A stretch of DNA of 32,702 nucleotides from NCBI GenBank assembly GCA_023415145.1, contig JAEZLW010000077.1, positions 1 through 32,702 of the forward strand, given 5' to 3'. Positions 24,315 to 32,702 of this stretch are shown here, in pieces. The notes under the pieces were generated by a model that was given only the letters and a program-made list of their open reading frames with translations, was not told the DNA's origin and made no database searches. The translations under genes and the position numbers were made by a program. Each line of letters begins with the position of its first letter. Within the stretch, counting starts at the first letter, position 1. This DNA is from Bacillota bacterium. GTDB taxonomy: Bacteria; Bacillota; Clostridia; Christensenellales; Aristaeellaceae.

Positions 24315-25209
24315 ACGTTTGCACCCCCCTTGATATGATGAGGGAACTGATGCCTACCAAAGCAATGGTCATGGCAAAATAGATCCACGACATGGCGGAG
24401 CTGAAGCCGTAGTTCAGATTGATCACCATTTCTTCGGTGATTTTCTCCATGATCTGGTTATCGGATTTCATGAAAAAATCAATGATCGTATAGATGATAT
24501 TCACCACCAGTAGCGGAGACACAATGGGGAAGGTGATCTCCCAAAAGCTCTCCCACTTGGTACAACCCTCCACATCCGCCGCTTCATACAGCGTGGGGGA
24601 AATGGTTTGCAGGCCTGACAGGAACACTACGATTTGAATGCCCGAGGCAATCACGATGTCGTACACCGAATCCAGCAGTGTGAACACGATGTCAAAGGCG
24701 TGGCCGCCGATGCCGGTTAGCCGTAATATGGTGCGCATTTCGTTAGAGATGTCAAGGGTGCTTGCCGACTGGTTCACCATATCCCGTATGCCGGAAAGGA
24801 GCGTATTGCTCGATTCGAAGCCCACAAGCACGCCCGAGGCAAGGATCACCGGCAGAAAAAAGATGGCGCGGACCAATGCACGGCCCTTGAACCGCTGGTT
24901 CAAAACAAGGGCAATAACAAAGGCAACCACCAAGGTAGCCACAGAATGGCTGGACATTCGGCCCAGTTCTTCCACTAGCATTCTGTTGAACTCAGGGTCT
25001 ATGGTAAAGGCTTTGATATAGTTGTACAGGCCAATATACACAGGCTCCTTGCCGGAAGCGCTGAGCTTTACATCGCAAAGGCTCATGTAGAAGGAGTCAA
25101 TCAGCGGCCAGGCCATAAAAAATACAAAGCCGATGATAAAGGGCAATATGAACAGGGTCCCTGCTATGGACCTGCGGGCCTTGATTGTAAGCTGCCTGCC
25201 TCTCCTCAT
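24307..25209 (-). CDS. sugar ABC transporter permease, MalF-type (operon 2, second transporter)
   Basis: Membrane permease of 300 residues with six predicted helices and EAA loop YEAADVEGCTKWESFWEITFP near 209-229. An insertion around residues 130-175 (NQSASTLDISNEMRTILRLTG) between helices is longer than in the operon 1 MalF-type protein. The ATG at 25209 lies one base after the stop of the DUF5696-like gene, so the transporter is translated directly behind that membrane protein. Like the others it lacks an adjacent ATPase gene. Confidence 0.9.
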   Translation of the reverse strand: MRRGRQLTIKARRSIAGTLFILPFIIGFVFFMAWPLIDSFYMSLCDVKLSASGKEPVYIGLYNYIKAFTIDPEFNRMLVEELGRMSSHSVATLVVAFVIALVLNQRFKGRALVRAIFFLPVILASGVLVGFESSNTLLSGIRDMVNQSASTLDISNEMRTILRLTGIGGHAFDIVFTLLDSVYDIVIASGIQIVVFLSGLQTISPTLYEAADVEGCTKWESFWEITFPIVSPLLVVNIIYTIIDFFMKSDNQIMEKITEEMVINLNYGFSSAMSWIYFAMTIALVGISSLIISRGVQTYE

Positions 25210-25210
25210 A

Positions 25211-27778
25211 TTACTTCACCCCTTTCGCCTTATAGCTTCTCGGCGCAAGGACATTGCCGTCCACAACAGCTTGCTGCCTGCCATAATTAACATATACCTT
25301 CGTACCGTCCTGATAGGTGGTGATGGTCACATAATCATCATATTGTTTATGATCCACAATGGGCTGTTGAAACAGTCCGCCCAACTCATCATCATACCTT
25401 TGATAGATGTCCTTTGCCTTTTCAAACCACTGGGAGAAGGAAGAGCCGTAATATTCTGTGTAGAGGGTATCCTGCAGCACGGATGCTTCCGCCTTGATAA
25501 AGGCAAAGCTTAGCCCCGCGCCTGTTTCCGCGGAGTTGAGCAGCTCCTCCTCGAAATCACCGGCCATGTTCAGCGCTTCGCCGGTATAAGCTACATAGCC
25601 ATGGAGCGCCATCTGGTAAAAGGGTACGTACGCATCCAATATGCTGTAAGGTGTGCCGCGCAGGTCCATGTTGGCAACAAGATCGGCATACGCCACCGCA
25701 TACTCATTGCCGGCATTGATCAATACCTTTTGGCTGCCGGCTTTGACCTCTTTCAATGCTGCTTGCTGAATGGCAATATTTTGATCACGTGTAATGAAAT
25801 CTTTGGGGTTAAAGTCAGACGAAAGCAGAAAGCCCGTATCCCGGAAGCTGATGCCATGTGCACCATATCGGACAGCGGCTTGCGCAAGCACATTCATATG
25901 GTCAAACGCCAGGGCCGGCTTTACAAGATAATAAGGTGTTTCCAATGGATCGGTGCCGTACCAGATGGTGGAGTATTCTCTTAATTCCACTTCCTCCCGC
26001 GTGGTGAATTTCGCGGCATCGCGATAGGCCATAAACCCATCCAACGGGCCGCTGTCATAGGCAAACTGTGTAACGCCATCCAGATACAATTCGATGCCGC
26101 TTTCAGCGCAGTATTCAGTCAAGCCGATTAGCTCTGCCTCGCTGCCAAGATCAGGCAGAAGAACAGCCTTGTTTAGCACCTTTTGCCTGATGCCGCCATT
26201 TAAAAAACCGGCATATTTTACGGAAATATTTTTAAATCCCGCATCCAAAAGAGCGGTGAGCATATCCCTTGCCTCCAGGTGGGTGGTCAGCTTATATGGC
26301 ACAGAGGTCGGCAGCCCCACCCGCTGCAGCATTTTATCCACAGCGCCAACGATCTCTATCAGGACCGGGGTCGACGCATCCTCCCTGCGTGTCAGAAACG
26401 GGTACTTTTCCAACAGATAATCCTGATATGCTTTGGCCATGGATACATAACCGGGTGTTTCGACAAAACGGAAGCGCTGGCGGATGAAGCCTTGCGGCAA
26501 GGATTTTTCATACATCAGCACCGGCTGATTGGATTTTTGCGATACATCAAAGGAATCGGAATGCAAAAGCGTATAAGTGGCGTTGACGGTGTTGTAACTG
26601 TTGTAACGCCCTGATATGTCTGCCGCAATGCCGGCGCTGCCCGCACCATCCTCCAGGATGCAAAGGAAGGCGGAATCGCTTTGAGATATGCCGAATACCG
26701 GAAAGGCCGATCGGGTTTCGCTTACCACGGTCTTGCGCATGGTAGCATAATCCCAGCCGTAAATATTGGAATAATACGTATTTTGCGTAAGCTTGCCGTT
26801 GTTGAAGTGGATCAGGGCACCGCCGCCCTCCGGCACCAGCATGAACCCGTCATCGGCGATACCGCCCGCACCAAAATTCGGCAGCAGTGCAAGCCTTGTG
26901 ATAGGATAGTTGGGCTTATACTCAATCTCATCATAAGGGACTTCCACCACCAAGTCGTTATCTACCAAACGGTAGATGAGTGTCACGTTGAATACGGGTT
27001 TATCGGTTGTGGACGCAGCGCTGGTGCGGGACATATCATAGACATAATCCTCAAAGGTATAGCCCGCCTTTTCCAGAAATGCTTCCACCCGCATTTTCAG
27101 GTAATCGGCTGTGCCGTCCCTGAGAATGTACAGCGGCTCCGTGGCAAGGTCGGGATAGTTTTTAAGCAGCTCTTCCTTGTTGTCGGTGGCACGCAGCTTG
27201 TTTATGTTAAGCTTGCGGTAATACTCCTTTGTCTGCTTGGCTTCGTTCTTCTCCATTCTGTCAAGAAAAGTATTCATGCGGGCTTCGGTGATGGCAATGG
27301 GGATCACAAATGCTTTGTTCACCTTGCCCAGGGAATATTTCACCTTTAGGAACCCATCTCCGGGTTCGATTTCATAAATCCCCTTTTCTATGCTGTAAGT
27401 ATAGTTGTTGAATAACGTATTTACACCGTTGACGGTGCTGTACTCGATGGATAGGGTGGACTTGAGGTTGGCCTTGTCCGCTGGCAGTGCCATGGGATCA
27501 CTGTCAGCCAGGGGAGGATTGGAATACCATACATGACCGTTATCCTTCTGGGTCACGGTAAAATGAGTGGTGTTAGGGTTAAGGGAAAAGAGCAAGCGGC
27601 CGTTTTCCAGGGTGTATGTCTTTTCACCTTCCGAGTAGCCGTACACCCGTATGGTGTTGTTATCTCCTTCCATACCCGTTTGAAACAATGGAATGAGAAC
27701 AAAAACAGAAAGCAAGGCAAGCCCGGCAAGCAATATGGTGCCAAGGAGGGTGCTTTTCAACCATATCCGATTATTCAT
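25211..27778 (-). CDS. DUF5696-like large membrane-anchored protein with glycosidase-like layout
   Basis: Protein of 855 residues with one N-terminal membrane helix (about 9-31) and the rest predicted outside the cell. I recall this type of protein as DUF5696, but could not check. Residues about 40-450 are beta-rich; about 470-760 alternate strands and helices like a TIM barrel, with acidic residues at presumed strand ends, for example D567 in ELYLDGVTQFAYD and D647 in ISFRDTGFLLSS; a short beta tail follows. A beta-sandwich before a barrel resembles GH31, GH36 or GH101 enzymes, so an unassigned cell-surface glycosidase is possible, as is a non-catalytic sugar-binding scaffold. GGAGAGG precedes the ATG. 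It lies between a Yip1-like gene (17 bp upstream) and permease genes (one base downstream). Confidence 0.7.
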   Translation of the reverse strand: MNNRIWLKSTLLGTILLAGLALLSVFVLIPLFQTGMEGDNNTIRVYGYSEGEKTYTLENGRLLFSLNPNTTHFTVTQKDNGHVWYSNPPLADSDPMALPADKANLKSTLSIEYSTVNGVNTLFNNYTYSIEKGIYEIEPGDGFLKVKYSLGKVNKAFVIPIAITEARMNTFLDRMEKNEAKQTKEYYRKLNINKLRATDNKEELLKNYPDLATEPLYILRDGTADYLKMRVEAFLEKAGYTFEDYVYDMSRTSAASTTDKPVFNVTLIYRLVDNDLVVEVPYDEIEYKPNYPITRLALLPNFGAGGIADDGFMLVPEGGGALIHFNNGKLTQNTYYSNIYGWDYATMRKTVVSETRSAFPVFGISQSDSAFLCILEDGAGSAGIAADISGRYNSYNTVNATYTLLHSDSFDVSQKSNQPVLMYEKSLPQGFIRQRFRFVETPGYVSMAKAYQDYLLEKYPFLTRREDASTPVLIEIVGAVDKMLQRVGLPTSVPYKLTTHLEARDMLTALLDAGFKNISVKYAGFLNGGIRQKVLNKAVLLPDLGSEAELIGLTEYCAESGIELYLDGVTQFAYDSGPLDGFMAYRDAAKFTTREEVELREYSTIWYGTDPLETPYYLVKPALAFDHMNVLAQAAVRYGAHGISFRDTGFLLSSDFNPKDFITRDQNIAIQQAALKEVKAGSQKVLINAGNEYAVAYADLVANMDLRGTPYSILDAYVPFYQMALHGYVAYTGEALNMAGDFEEELLNSAETGAGLSFAFIKAEASVLQDTLYTEYYGSSFSQWFEKAKDIYQRYDDELGGLFQQPIVDHKQYDDYVTITTYQDGTKVYVNYGRQQAVVDGNVLAPRSYKAKGVK

Positions 27779-27795
27779 CGCAACCTCTCCTTCCG

Positions 27796-28473
27796 CTAAT
27801 ATAGCCTGAATGTGATCTCGCGGTACAGCGAGACGAAATAGTTGATTCCATTGATGACCAAATTGAAAAACAATAGAATCAAGAAAACAATCACCAGCAT
27901 GCTGAAGATGGACATTACCGTAAAGAGGATGGTTTTCCCAAAGCTGTAATCATGAATCATCATCATGGCAATCACGATCAGGAATCCAGCCCAAACCATG
28001 GCAACTGAGTCAAGAACCATATAGAACGCGCCTTCATCGGCCGTGATGGCATTGCTGAGTATAATCATTGGCAACTGCAGCAATACGCTTGGGGTCATGG
28101 CATAGGCTGTCCCTATGTAGACATCCTTCAAACGACCCTTGCCGTCGAACAGCGTTGTCAACCCCCAATTGCCAAGGCAGAAAACGGCAAGGGGCAGCAG
28201 CACGGAAATAATTTGCTGAAGTATGTTTACCCGGGGCCAATAGACATTGAGAAACAGGAAGCTGGTGTACTGGAGACGAAGTATTCTTGTCAGCAGTGAC
28301 AGAAACACGATAACGTTGGCCGCGGCCAAGGACCCACGCTTTTCGTGGGTCAGGTCCCAAAACCCGTCAAAGGGGTGCACAATCACGTATAGACAGTATC
28401 TTAGCGACCTGAAAAAGCGGTCGTAGCGGTTTCTGTCTAGCAGCTTTTCCCGCAGGCTATCGTAACGTGTCAC
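27796..28473 (-). CDS. Yip1-domain-like integral membrane protein
   Basis: Polytopic membrane protein of 225 residues with about five helices (roughly 50-70, 83-105, 120-140, 153-173, 180-210). The cytoplasmic N-terminus contains the HPFDGFWDLTHEKRGS motif (about 33-48), which bacterial Yip1-like proteins share just before the first helix. In eukaryotes Yip1 proteins act in membrane trafficking; bacterial members have no established role. The start is GTG at 28473 and overlaps the stop of the beta-propeller gene (GTGA), so the two are translationally coupled. With the beta-propeller protein and the DUF5696-like protein it forms a three-gene membrane module between two sugar transporters. Confidence 0.8.
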   Translation of the reverse strand: MTRYDSLREKLLDRNRYDRFFRSLRYCLYVIVHPFDGFWDLTHEKRGSLAAANVIVFLSLLTRILRLQYTSFLFLNVYWPRVNILQQIISVLLPLAVFCLGNWGLTTLFDGKGRLKDVYIGTAYAMTPSVLLQLPMIILSNAITADEGAFYMVLDSVAMVWAGFLIVIAMMMIHDYSFGKTILFTVMSIFSMLVIVFLILLFFNLVINGINYFVSLYREITFRLY

Positions 28474-29960
28474 GCTTCCTCCACCTCCCGTTTTATTTTT
28501 CTGATCCTGGACACTATGGGAGGCAGCACCATCAATAAGGCTAATGCAATGAAGATAAGCGCGCTATGTTCCTCTACCCATTCCTTGCGGTACAGCTTGA
28601 ATGCTTCAGAGTAGTTTTCTCTGTCCCTGGTCAGCTTAAAATAGGCCATGGCCTCCTCATAGCGCTCCTGTCTGAGGAGCGCACGGCCAATGCCTATGAA
28701 TGCCGGATCAAAATTGCCGTTCAGCCTAAGCACCTCCTGCCAGCTTTCGGCGGAACTATCATAGCTGCCCTGCCTGTATTCATGGATGGCTTTGTATATC
28801 AAGCTGCCATACGGGGTAGGTGTGAATATGGTGATGCTCGATTCCATGGAGTCCAGCACCAGCAAATCGTTGCCCATATGGTCGATGGCGACAGGCCGCC
28901 GGAAATATCCTGCCATGTTTCCGATACCTCCGAAGACCCACAAAAGCCTGCCCTGCTGATCATAGCCGAACAGCCTGCCGTGTATCCTGTCCGTTACGAC
29001 ATACACATCATTGTCCAGTACCGTGATATCCGAAAAGCGGGATGGCCCGGCATAGTCGGTGACCGTATCCCATTGCAAATCACCGATAGGCGGATATGTA
29101 CCGTTTTTGATCAAAATGTCAGCACCAAGGCCATTGATGCGGCGTATGGGCTTTGCCTGGTCATCCATAAGCTCATTTTCGCTGAAAACACCCGTTACGC
29201 AGTAAATGAAGCCATCTTGGTCAATGGTGAGGTTGTCATACTCAGTAGGCACAAAGGAAGCCTGCTGGGCCCGCTGTTCCCTGGTGGATAAAAGGCGCCA
29301 GATGTAATCGTACCACATAAACTTTACCGTGCTGGCCCCAATGAACCCTGCGAAGGTACCATCGCTTTCATACTTGATCATGCCCTTGTTCACATTCCTG
29401 CAAAGAACGAAGCCACGGCCTGTTTTGTCTGCCACCACCTTGACGGGCAGGAAGGAAAGGCTTGCGTCAAAGGTGGCATCGCCGGGCCTTGTAAAGGCCA
29501 TCAGGAATTGGAGATCCTTGTCAAGCTTCACCACACGCTTGTTAGTGAAGTCACAGATGAACATCTCTCCAGCTTCCGACACAAAGATGTCATAGGGCGA
29601 GGAGAATGCAAGGGGAGAGGCAGCGCCGGTAAAGGAGCTGATGATGCGCTTCACACGGTAGCGTTTCTCCGAATGCTCAATCTCCAGGATACGGTTGTTC
29701 CCTGTATCGCAGATATATATCATGTTTCCGCGCACAAACAACCCCTGAGGTGCTTTCATGGGGATGTCCAGCCCCAAAAGACTGCTGGTCAAGACGGTTT
29801 CCACGCGGTATGGATCGGGGGATTCCCTCAGATCGCCCCAGTAATCGTATGTATATGTATAAGTGGTGTCGTAACCATCCTTGGCAAGGGCCGGGAAAAC
29901 GGCCGCTGTGAGCCATACGGCCAGCAAAAGATGCAGGATGCGCCTATACCTTTTTCCCAT
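28470..29960 (-). CDS. exported NHL-type beta-propeller protein with TPR and C-terminal membrane anchor
   Basis: Protein of 496 residues. A signal peptide (about 1-26, LHLLLAVWLTAAVFPALA) is followed by repeated NHL-like blades: APQGLFVRGNMIYICDTGNNRILEIE, SSPYDIFVSEAGEMFICDFTNKRVVKLD, and later FRRPVAIDHMGNDLLVLDSMESSITIF. Residues about 386-450 form two TPR-like helix pairs (AIHEYRQGSYDSSAESWQEV; ALLRQERYEEAMAYFKL). A membrane helix (about 465-485) and a basic tail end the protein, so the propeller and TPR face outward. NHL propellers usually bind proteins or sugars. AAAGGAGG precedes the ATG. It lies 22 bp downstream of a permease gene and overlaps the Yip1-like gene by four bases. No enzymatic motif is evident, so a sensing or scaffolding role is only a guess. 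Confidence 0.8.
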   Translation of the reverse strand: MGKRYRRILHLLLAVWLTAAVFPALAKDGYDTTYTYTYDYWGDLRESPDPYRVETVLTSSLLGLDIPMKAPQGLFVRGNMIYICDTGNNRILEIEHSEKRYRVKRIISSFTGAASPLAFSSPYDIFVSEAGEMFICDFTNKRVVKLDKDLQFLMAFTRPGDATFDASLSFLPVKVVADKTGRGFVLCRNVNKGMIKYESDGTFAGFIGASTVKFMWYDYIWRLLSTREQRAQQASFVPTEYDNLTIDQDGFIYCVTGVFSENELMDDQAKPIRRINGLGADILIKNGTYPPIGDLQWDTVTDYAGPSRFSDITVLDNDVYVVTDRIHGRLFGYDQQGRLLWVFGGIGNMAGYFRRPVAIDHMGNDLLVLDSMESSITIFTPTPYGSLIYKAIHEYRQGSYDSSAESWQEVLRLNGNFDPAFIGIGRALLRQERYEEAMAYFKLTRDRENYSEAFKLYRKEWVEEHSALIFIALALLMVLPPIVSRIRKIKREVEEA

Positions 29961-29982
29961 AGCGATCCTCCTTTCCTTTGCA

Positions 29983-30903
29983 TCAGTCTTTCAGCCCCGA
30001 GGTTGCCATGGTTTCCAGAATCCGGCTTTGGGAAAATATGAAGGTGGCAATAGGCACCAACATCACAACCACAGTGACGGCAGCGGCCTGTCCGGCTCTG
30101 GCAACACCGCCGCTTTGTATTTGCTGCAGCGCGTAGACCAGCATCTTCTTGGCCTCGGAATAAACCACTGTGGATGCTCTTGCGTTCCACAAGCCCTGAA
30201 CTGAAAAAATAATCAGCGTCAGGGTGGCTGGCATCACGTTGGGCATCACAATCTGCCAAAGGATGCGCATTTCCCTGGCTCCGTCCATCTTGGCCGATTC
30301 TATAAGGGAGGCGGGAATGCCCTCCATGAACTGCTTCATCAAAAACAATCCGATAGGCGCAGCGAATGCGGGCAGGATTACCGCCCAGTAGGTATCAATC
30401 ATGTGAAGGCGGCTCATGACAATGTAATTGGGGATGGCTGTTACATAGCCATTGAACATGAGGGCGACCACGACGATGGAGAAAAAGGTTTTCCTGCCCG
30501 GGAAATCGTATTTGGCAAGCACGAAAGCCGCCATGGAGGCAATGAGCAAATGCCCTGCCGTGCCCACCACCGTAATGAAAACCGTATTCATCAGATAACG
30601 GGAGAAAGGCACCCAGGATTGGCCAAGCGTTACCATCAGATCACTGAAATTGGAAAGCGTGGGGTTTTTGGGAAAGAGCCTGGGGGGAAAACGGAACAGC
30701 TCATCCAGGGGCTTTAGGGCACTGGAAACGGAGAACACCAGTGGAAAGACCATCAATAGGCCCGTTAACAAAAGCATCAGATAGATGAAAAAGTCACCGG
30801 CCCGGGAACGGTTGGGCTTTCTGCGCCGCACAAGGCTATGGTGCGGACCATGGGCGTGTTGAACCAATTTGTGCTTTTTGGCGACGCCGGCAACTGTGCT
30901 CAT
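29983..30903 (-). CDS. sugar ABC transporter permease, MalG-type (operon 2, first transporter)
   Basis: Membrane permease of 306 residues. A cytoplasmic N-terminal extension rich in His, Lys and Arg (about 1-33) precedes six helices. The MalG signature SSALKPLDELF lies after the first helix, the EAA loop IESAKMDGAREMRILWQIVMPNVMP lies near 199-223, and the C-terminus is GLKD. The ATG overlaps the stop of the MalF-type gene (ATGA). The protein should pair with that product and the binding protein encoded further upstream. It is followed 22 bp later by the beta-propeller gene. Confidence 0.93.
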   Translation of the reverse strand: MSTVAGVAKKHKLVQHAHGPHHSLVRRRKPNRSRAGDFFIYLMLLLTGLLMVFPLVFSVSSALKPLDELFRFPPRLFPKNPTLSNFSDLMVTLGQSWVPFSRYLMNTVFITVVGTAGHLLIASMAAFVLAKYDFPGRKTFFSIVVVALMFNGYVTAIPNYIVMSRLHMIDTYWAVILPAFAAPIGLFLMKQFMEGIPASLIESAKMDGAREMRILWQIVMPNVMPATLTLIIFSVQGLWNARASTVVYSEAKKMLVYALQQIQSGGVARAGQAAAVTVVVMLVPIATFIFSQSRILETMATSGLKD

Positions 30904-31841
30904 GTGCCCACCTTCCTAAGCCCTGACTGGATTAATTTGTTGCAGATGATCATCACAAAGAAAAGAAGCGTGGCAATCGCGGAAGCATAACCCATTTCAA
31001 AGCGGGTATAACCATAATCAAACAAATGGGTAACCACCGTGTGTGCCGCGTAATCGGTGCTTGGGTAGCCGGCCAGCGCCATGGGTACATCGGCAACGCC
31101 AAAGGCCTGGGTGATGGACATTACCGCGCCGAACATGAGCATGGGCTTCATGTTGGGCAAAGTGATGAAGTACAGTTCCTGCCAACGATTGCGGATGCCG
31201 TCCACATAGCCTGCTTCATACTGAGCCCTGTCCACACCCTGAAGACCGGCCACAAAAGCAAGAAAACCCGTTCCCATGCTCATCCACAAGATGACGGTAA
31301 TGATCACCGGCATGATGTACTTGGCATTGATCAGCCAAAGAACGGGCGCATTGAGAATGCCTTGGTGCATGAGGAATGCGTTGAGGTAACCGTAGGCATC
31401 CCCTCGGAAAATAATGCCGAAAATATAGTAAGCGTTTCCGGCGATGCTTGGGATGTAGAATACAACGACGGCAAGAGTCCGAAGCCATCGGGGCAGCTCG
31501 TTGATGAACCAAGCGAAACCGAAGGAGAGCATGTATCCGATGGGGCCTGTGATGACGGCAATCAAAAATGTGTTTTTGACGGCAATCAAAAAGACATCGT
31601 CCTGAAGAAGCAAGTTGATATAGTTCAAAAATCCGATAAAGCGGGGCGGCTCAAGTATGTTGAAATAGGTGAAGCTATAATTGATGGATGTAAGCATCGG
31701 CAGGATAAAGAATGTGAGAAAAAGCAACGCGTATGGCAGTAAAAACAAATAGCAAACCTTCGCCTGTCTGGCTTTGTACCAGGCGATGGCGGCCCGTTTG
31801 CGCTTGAGCTTGGCATATTTTTGAATCAATGGCTGATACAT
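30900..31841 (-). CDS. sugar ABC transporter permease, MalF-type (operon 2, first transporter)
   Basis: Membrane permease of 313 residues from the chosen ATG, with six predicted helices and the EAA-type loop YEAGYVDGIRNRWQELYFITLP near 204-225; Gly replaces the usual Ala in EAA. A basic N-terminus (AKLKRKRAAIAWYKARQAK) faces the cytoplasm. The ATG at 31841 is preferred because AAGGGAGG lies seven bases upstream; a TTG at 31868 would overlap the end of the binding protein gene. It follows that gene by 13 bp. The hydrophobic segment ending in LAGYPSTDYAAHTVV resembles Lpl-type permeases for complex oligosaccharides. Confidence 0.92.
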   Translation of the reverse strand: MYQPLIQKYAKLKRKRAAIAWYKARQAKVCYLFLLPYALLFLTFFILPMLTSINYSFTYFNILEPPRFIGFLNYINLLLQDDVFLIAVKNTFLIAVITGPIGYMLSFGFAWFINELPRWLRTLAVVVFYIPSIAGNAYYIFGIIFRGDAYGYLNAFLMHQGILNAPVLWLINAKYIMPVIITVILWMSMGTGFLAFVAGLQGVDRAQYEAGYVDGIRNRWQELYFITLPNMKPMLMFGAVMSITQAFGVADVPMALAGYPSTDYAAHTVVTHLFDYGYTRFEMGYASAIATLLFFVMIICNKLIQSGLRKVGT

Positions 31842-31854
31842 GCCTTTGCCTCCC

Positions 31855-32702
31855 TTACTTGCCGTCAAGACCGAATTCCATGCGCTTTTTCACAAGTTCC
31901 TCATTGATGATCCTGGCATAATCCTGCAGGGTTTCCCTGGGATCCAGCTTATCGGCAACCACCTTGCGCACGGCATTCACCAGATGACGGCTTGTAAAAT
32001 AGCCGCCGGCCACCTCCCGAAAGCCTACCGCCTGCTCCATCTGTCTTTTGATGATCTCCATCTGCTCAGCGCTCCAGGCCAACTGCTGGAATGCCTGCTT
32101 GTTGGCTGTGGGATACCGGGCGGAGGCTCCCAGCACACTCTCGATCTCCCTTCCGAAGCGCACCTGGCTTTCTGCGCTGACCCACCACTTCATAAACGTC
32201 CATGCGTTGTTTTTTACCAACTGGTTGTCCGTTGCAATCATCATGCAGCTGGCGCCTTGCGAATGAACGGCATGATCGATATACACATTGCCGTCCTTGC
32301 CGGTTTTTTCCACCCCCGGCAAAACGGTAAAGCCCCACAACCCGCGAATTTCAGGCGCAGATACAGCCAGGATGTTGAATGTGGTGTAATCGGCGATGCC
32401 CAGAGGCATTTCCCCAGAGCGGAAGCGGCTGGGAAAATCGAAGATGGAGGGAAGGCCGTAATCCGTATACAGGGAGGTATACAGCTTGAAGGCGCTCACG
32501 CCGGCTTCACTGTCAATAACTGTTCTGGAACCCTCGGCATTGTAGATCGCCCCGCCGTTTTGATAGGTCATGGCATACATGGCAAACAGGTTTTGTGTGT
32601 TAAGGTCCGGGAAGGGTATGCCAACCGTCATGTTGTTCCCCTGGAGGGTGGGCAGCATGGCGATGAGCTCCTCCCATGTCTTTGGCACGGACAGACCAAT
32701 CT
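31855..32702 (-). CDS. extracellular sugar-binding protein, 5' end outside the window (partial)
   Basis: The frame stays open to the right edge, so only the C-terminal 282 or so residues are present. The visible part starts IGLSVPKTWEELIAMLPTLQ, the normal mid-protein position of the WEE motif in family 1 binding proteins, so the GTG at 32688 is not the start. Later features are NAEGSRTVIDSEAGVSAFKLYTSLY and ATDNQLVKNNAWTFMKWWVSAE, again typical. It is the first visible gene of operon 2 and should serve the two following permeases. Signal peptide and lipobox cannot be judged. Confidence 0.9.
   Translation of the reverse strand, partial: IGLSVPKTWEELIAMLPTLQGNNMTVGIPFPDLNTQNLFAMYAMTYQNGGAIYNAEGSRTVIDSEAGVSAFKLYTSLYTDYGLPSIFDFPSRFRSGEMPLGIADYTTFNILAVSAPEIRGLWGFTVLPGVEKTGKDGNVYIDHAVHSQGASCMMIATDNQLVKNNAWTFMKWWVSAESQVRFGREIESVLGASARYPTANKQAFQQLAWSAEQMEIIKRQMEQAVGFREVAGGYFTSRHLVNAVRKVVADKLDPRETLQDYARIINEELVKKRMEFGLDGK

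Noticed and set aside
32686..32688. GTG as the start of the last binding protein
   Set aside because: The frame is open to the window edge, and the residues before it continue the normal mid-protein sequence of the family.

Overview
The window looks like a chromosomal segment of a motile, plant-polysaccharide-degrading member of the Firmicutes (Bacillota), most likely a Clostridia lineage. I infer this from strong AGGAGG-type ribosome binding sites, frequent TTG and GTG starts, sigma-A-type promoters, tight gene packing and sugar ABC transporters that carry no ATPase gene of their own. Nothing in the sequence fixes the species. No rRNA, tRNA, CRISPR array, transposase or integrase gene was seen.

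Left end (1-3830). A possible 3' end of an upstream gene, a CPBP-type membrane protein on the + strand, then a convergent chemotaxis pair on the - strand (cheW, then a chemoreceptor with a predicted extracytoplasmic CZB zinc-binding domain). A 230-bp AT-rich stretch with 14-bp terminal inverted repeats lies between cheW and the next operon.

Hydroxyacid/ketoacid region (3830-9604). Two - strand operons flank a + strand IclR regulator. One encodes a D-2-hydroxyacid dehydrogenase and a LarA-type nickel-pincer racemase with all key residues. The other encodes a ThDP enzyme closest to glyoxylate carboligase and a xylose-isomerase-like TIM barrel (hydroxypyruvate isomerase-like). The dehydrogenase appears to start at a non-canonical ATC codon.

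Sugar operon 1 (9940-18593, + strand). Solute-binding protein, two permeases, an 865-residue cytoplasmic glycosidase-like protein and two paralogous FAD-dependent oxidoreductases. Its promoter and the divergent ThDP-enzyme promoter each carry a near-identical 19-bp palindromic box just downstream of the predicted transcription start. Uptake and breakdown of one compound are therefore probably under one regulator, with intracellular oxidation and cleavage feeding small hydroxyacids and ketoacids to the neighbouring enzymes.

Sugar operon 2 (19024 to beyond 32702, - strand, reading right to left). A solute-binding protein (cut by the window edge) and two permeases; then a membrane module of an exported beta-propeller/TPR protein, a Yip1-like protein and a DUF5696-like large membrane-anchored protein; then two more permeases, a second solute-binding protein and a secreted GH10-GH43-CBM6 arabinoxylan-degrading enzyme. 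Overlapping or near-touching genes point to one transcript dedicated to xylan use. The beta-propeller/Yip1/DUF5696 trio between two transporters is the best candidate for an undescribed system.
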